Origin: Gammaproteobacteria bacterium
GTDB taxonomy: Bacteria > Pseudomonadota > Gammaproteobacteria > Steroidobacterales > Woeseiaceae
Assembly: GCA_029863705.1 (NCBI GenBank)
Contig: JAOTUU010000006.1
Location: forward strand, 1 to 45,958
DNA: 45,958 nucleotides
Reading direction: 5' to 3'
Part shown: piece after piece, positions 45,638 to 45,958 of the stretch
Layout of the letters: each line of letters starts with the position of its first letter
Position numbering within the stretch: position 1 is the stretch's first letter
The notes under the pieces: model-generated
Databases searched by the model: none
Told to the model about the DNA's origin: nothing
The model's input: only the letters and a program-made list of their open reading frames with translations
Translations under genes and position numbers: made by a program

Positions 45638-45651
45638 CCGCCGCCCGGGAA
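45626..45651. terminator. Hairpin spanning the nadE and bamD stop codons
   Basis: A perfect 9-bp inverted repeat, TTCCCGGGC/GCCCGGGAA, with an 8-nt loop overlaps the ends of both convergent genes. Neither strand has a T-run after it, so it may act as a 3'-end barrier against exonucleases or as a weak bidirectional terminator. Confidence 0.45.
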
Positions 45652-45958
45652 ATTCAGTGACAGCACTCGGCGCGTGTCGGCCGCGAGGTCGGTCATGCCG
45701 AGTTTCTCGTAAGCCGCCGCCATGATTCTGAGTGATTTTTCGTTCATTTCGACGCCGTTGTATTCTTCGAGCGCGCTCTTGGCTCGATTAAGCGCTGCCA
45801 CATAGGCGCCGCGGCGCAGGTAGTAATCCGCGACGTGATTCTCGTACGCTGCCAAGCGGTTCTTCAGGTAGACCAGGCGCTGCTCGGCGTCTGCCGCATA
45901 TTCGCTGGCCGGGTATCGATCGATCAGGCGACGCAGAGACGAGTATGCGAGATCCGCG
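45634..45958 (-). CDS. bamD: Outer membrane assembly lipoprotein BamD, C-terminal part
   Basis: Reading in from the right edge, an open frame of about 107 residues ends at TAG 45636-45634. It begins ADLAYSSLRRLIDRYPASEY, continues with RLVYLKNRLAAYENHVADYY and then LRRGAYVAALNRA, and ends in a helical tail. These match the last TPR-type repeats of BamD (E. coli YfiO has LVERYPNSQY, RLVFLKDRLAKYE and YYTERGAWVA at the corresponding places). BamD is the essential lipoprotein that links BamA to BamCE and engages outer-membrane protein substrates. The lipobox and N-terminal half lie outside the window. An internal TTG at 45855 is not the real start. Confidence 0.92.
   Translation of the reverse strand, partial: ADLAYSSLRRLIDRYPASEYAADAEQRLVYLKNRLAAYENHVADYYLRRGAYVAALNRAKSALEEYNGVEMNEKSLRIMAAAYEKLGMTDLAADTRRVLSLNFPGGG

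Noticed and set aside
1-45958. Search for CRISPR arrays, transposases, integrases, tRNA genes, toxin-antitoxin pairs or defence genes
   Set aside because: No phased repeats, mobile-element proteins, inverted terminal repeats or tRNA-like cloverleafs were seen. All substantial open frames belong to recognised core families.

Overview
The window is an ordinary, densely packed stretch of housekeeping chromosome from a Gammaproteobacterium. The evidence for this is gene content and order: petABC-sspA-sspB, rsmI divergent from lpoA-yraN, rnpB, a complete mra/dcw division and cell-wall cluster, lpxC-dciA-M23 peptidase-secA-mutT, and a pilSR/pilA/pilBCD-coaE-zapD block. From memory of family-level synteny, the left two thirds resemble the Pseudomonas arrangement closely. 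Base composition looks moderately GC-rich and uniform, with no visible island of foreign composition. A finer placement (for example a marine Woeseiales or Steroidobacterales-like lineage) would be a guess.

Layout. 1-133 (-): start of a membrane-anchored protein, probably a DegS/AlgW-type protease, cut by the window edge. 391-4152 (+): cytochrome bc1 complex (petABC), then sspA and sspB. 4155-6493 (-): yraN and the lipoprotein gene lpoA, divergent from rsmI (+). 7521-7887 (+): RNase P RNA. 8157-25847 (+): promoter with three MraZ boxes, then mraZ, rsmH, ftsL, ftsI, murE, murF, mraY, murD, ftsW, murG, murC, murB, ddlB, ftsQ, ftsA and ftsZ, mostly joined by 4-nt ATGA overlaps. 26015-32000: lpxC (+), dciA (-), a small possible ORF, an M23 peptidase (+), secA (+) and mutT (+). 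31987-41761 (-), read from right to left: pilS, pilR, two type IV pilin genes, pilB, pilC, pilD, coaE and zapD. 41934-45637 (+): sucC, sucD and nadE. 45634-45958 (-): the 3' end of bamD.

How the genes work together. The dcw cluster makes lipid II and builds the divisome. It is preceded by its own autoregulatory operator, and LpoA, LpxC, SecA, DciA, BamD and ZapD add further envelope, secretion, replication and division functions. In the pilus block, PilS and PilR sit directly upstream of a pilin gene that has a near-perfect sigma-54 promoter (38633-38649) and TGTCAC/GTGACA repeats, so the sensor, activator and target form a compact regulatory unit. The first pilin gene ends at a strong intrinsic terminator, followed by a second, divergent pilin gene and the assembly ATPase, platform and prepilin peptidase.

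I found no CRISPR array, insertion sequence, prophage, tRNA or convincing novel multi-gene system. The items most worth checking are a roughly 60-residue acidic insertion in SecA, a DciA reduced to its core domain, an unassigned small ORF upstream of the M23 gene, the paired pilins with an internal terminator, and an lpxC promoter placed so close to the start codon that the mRNA may be leaderless.
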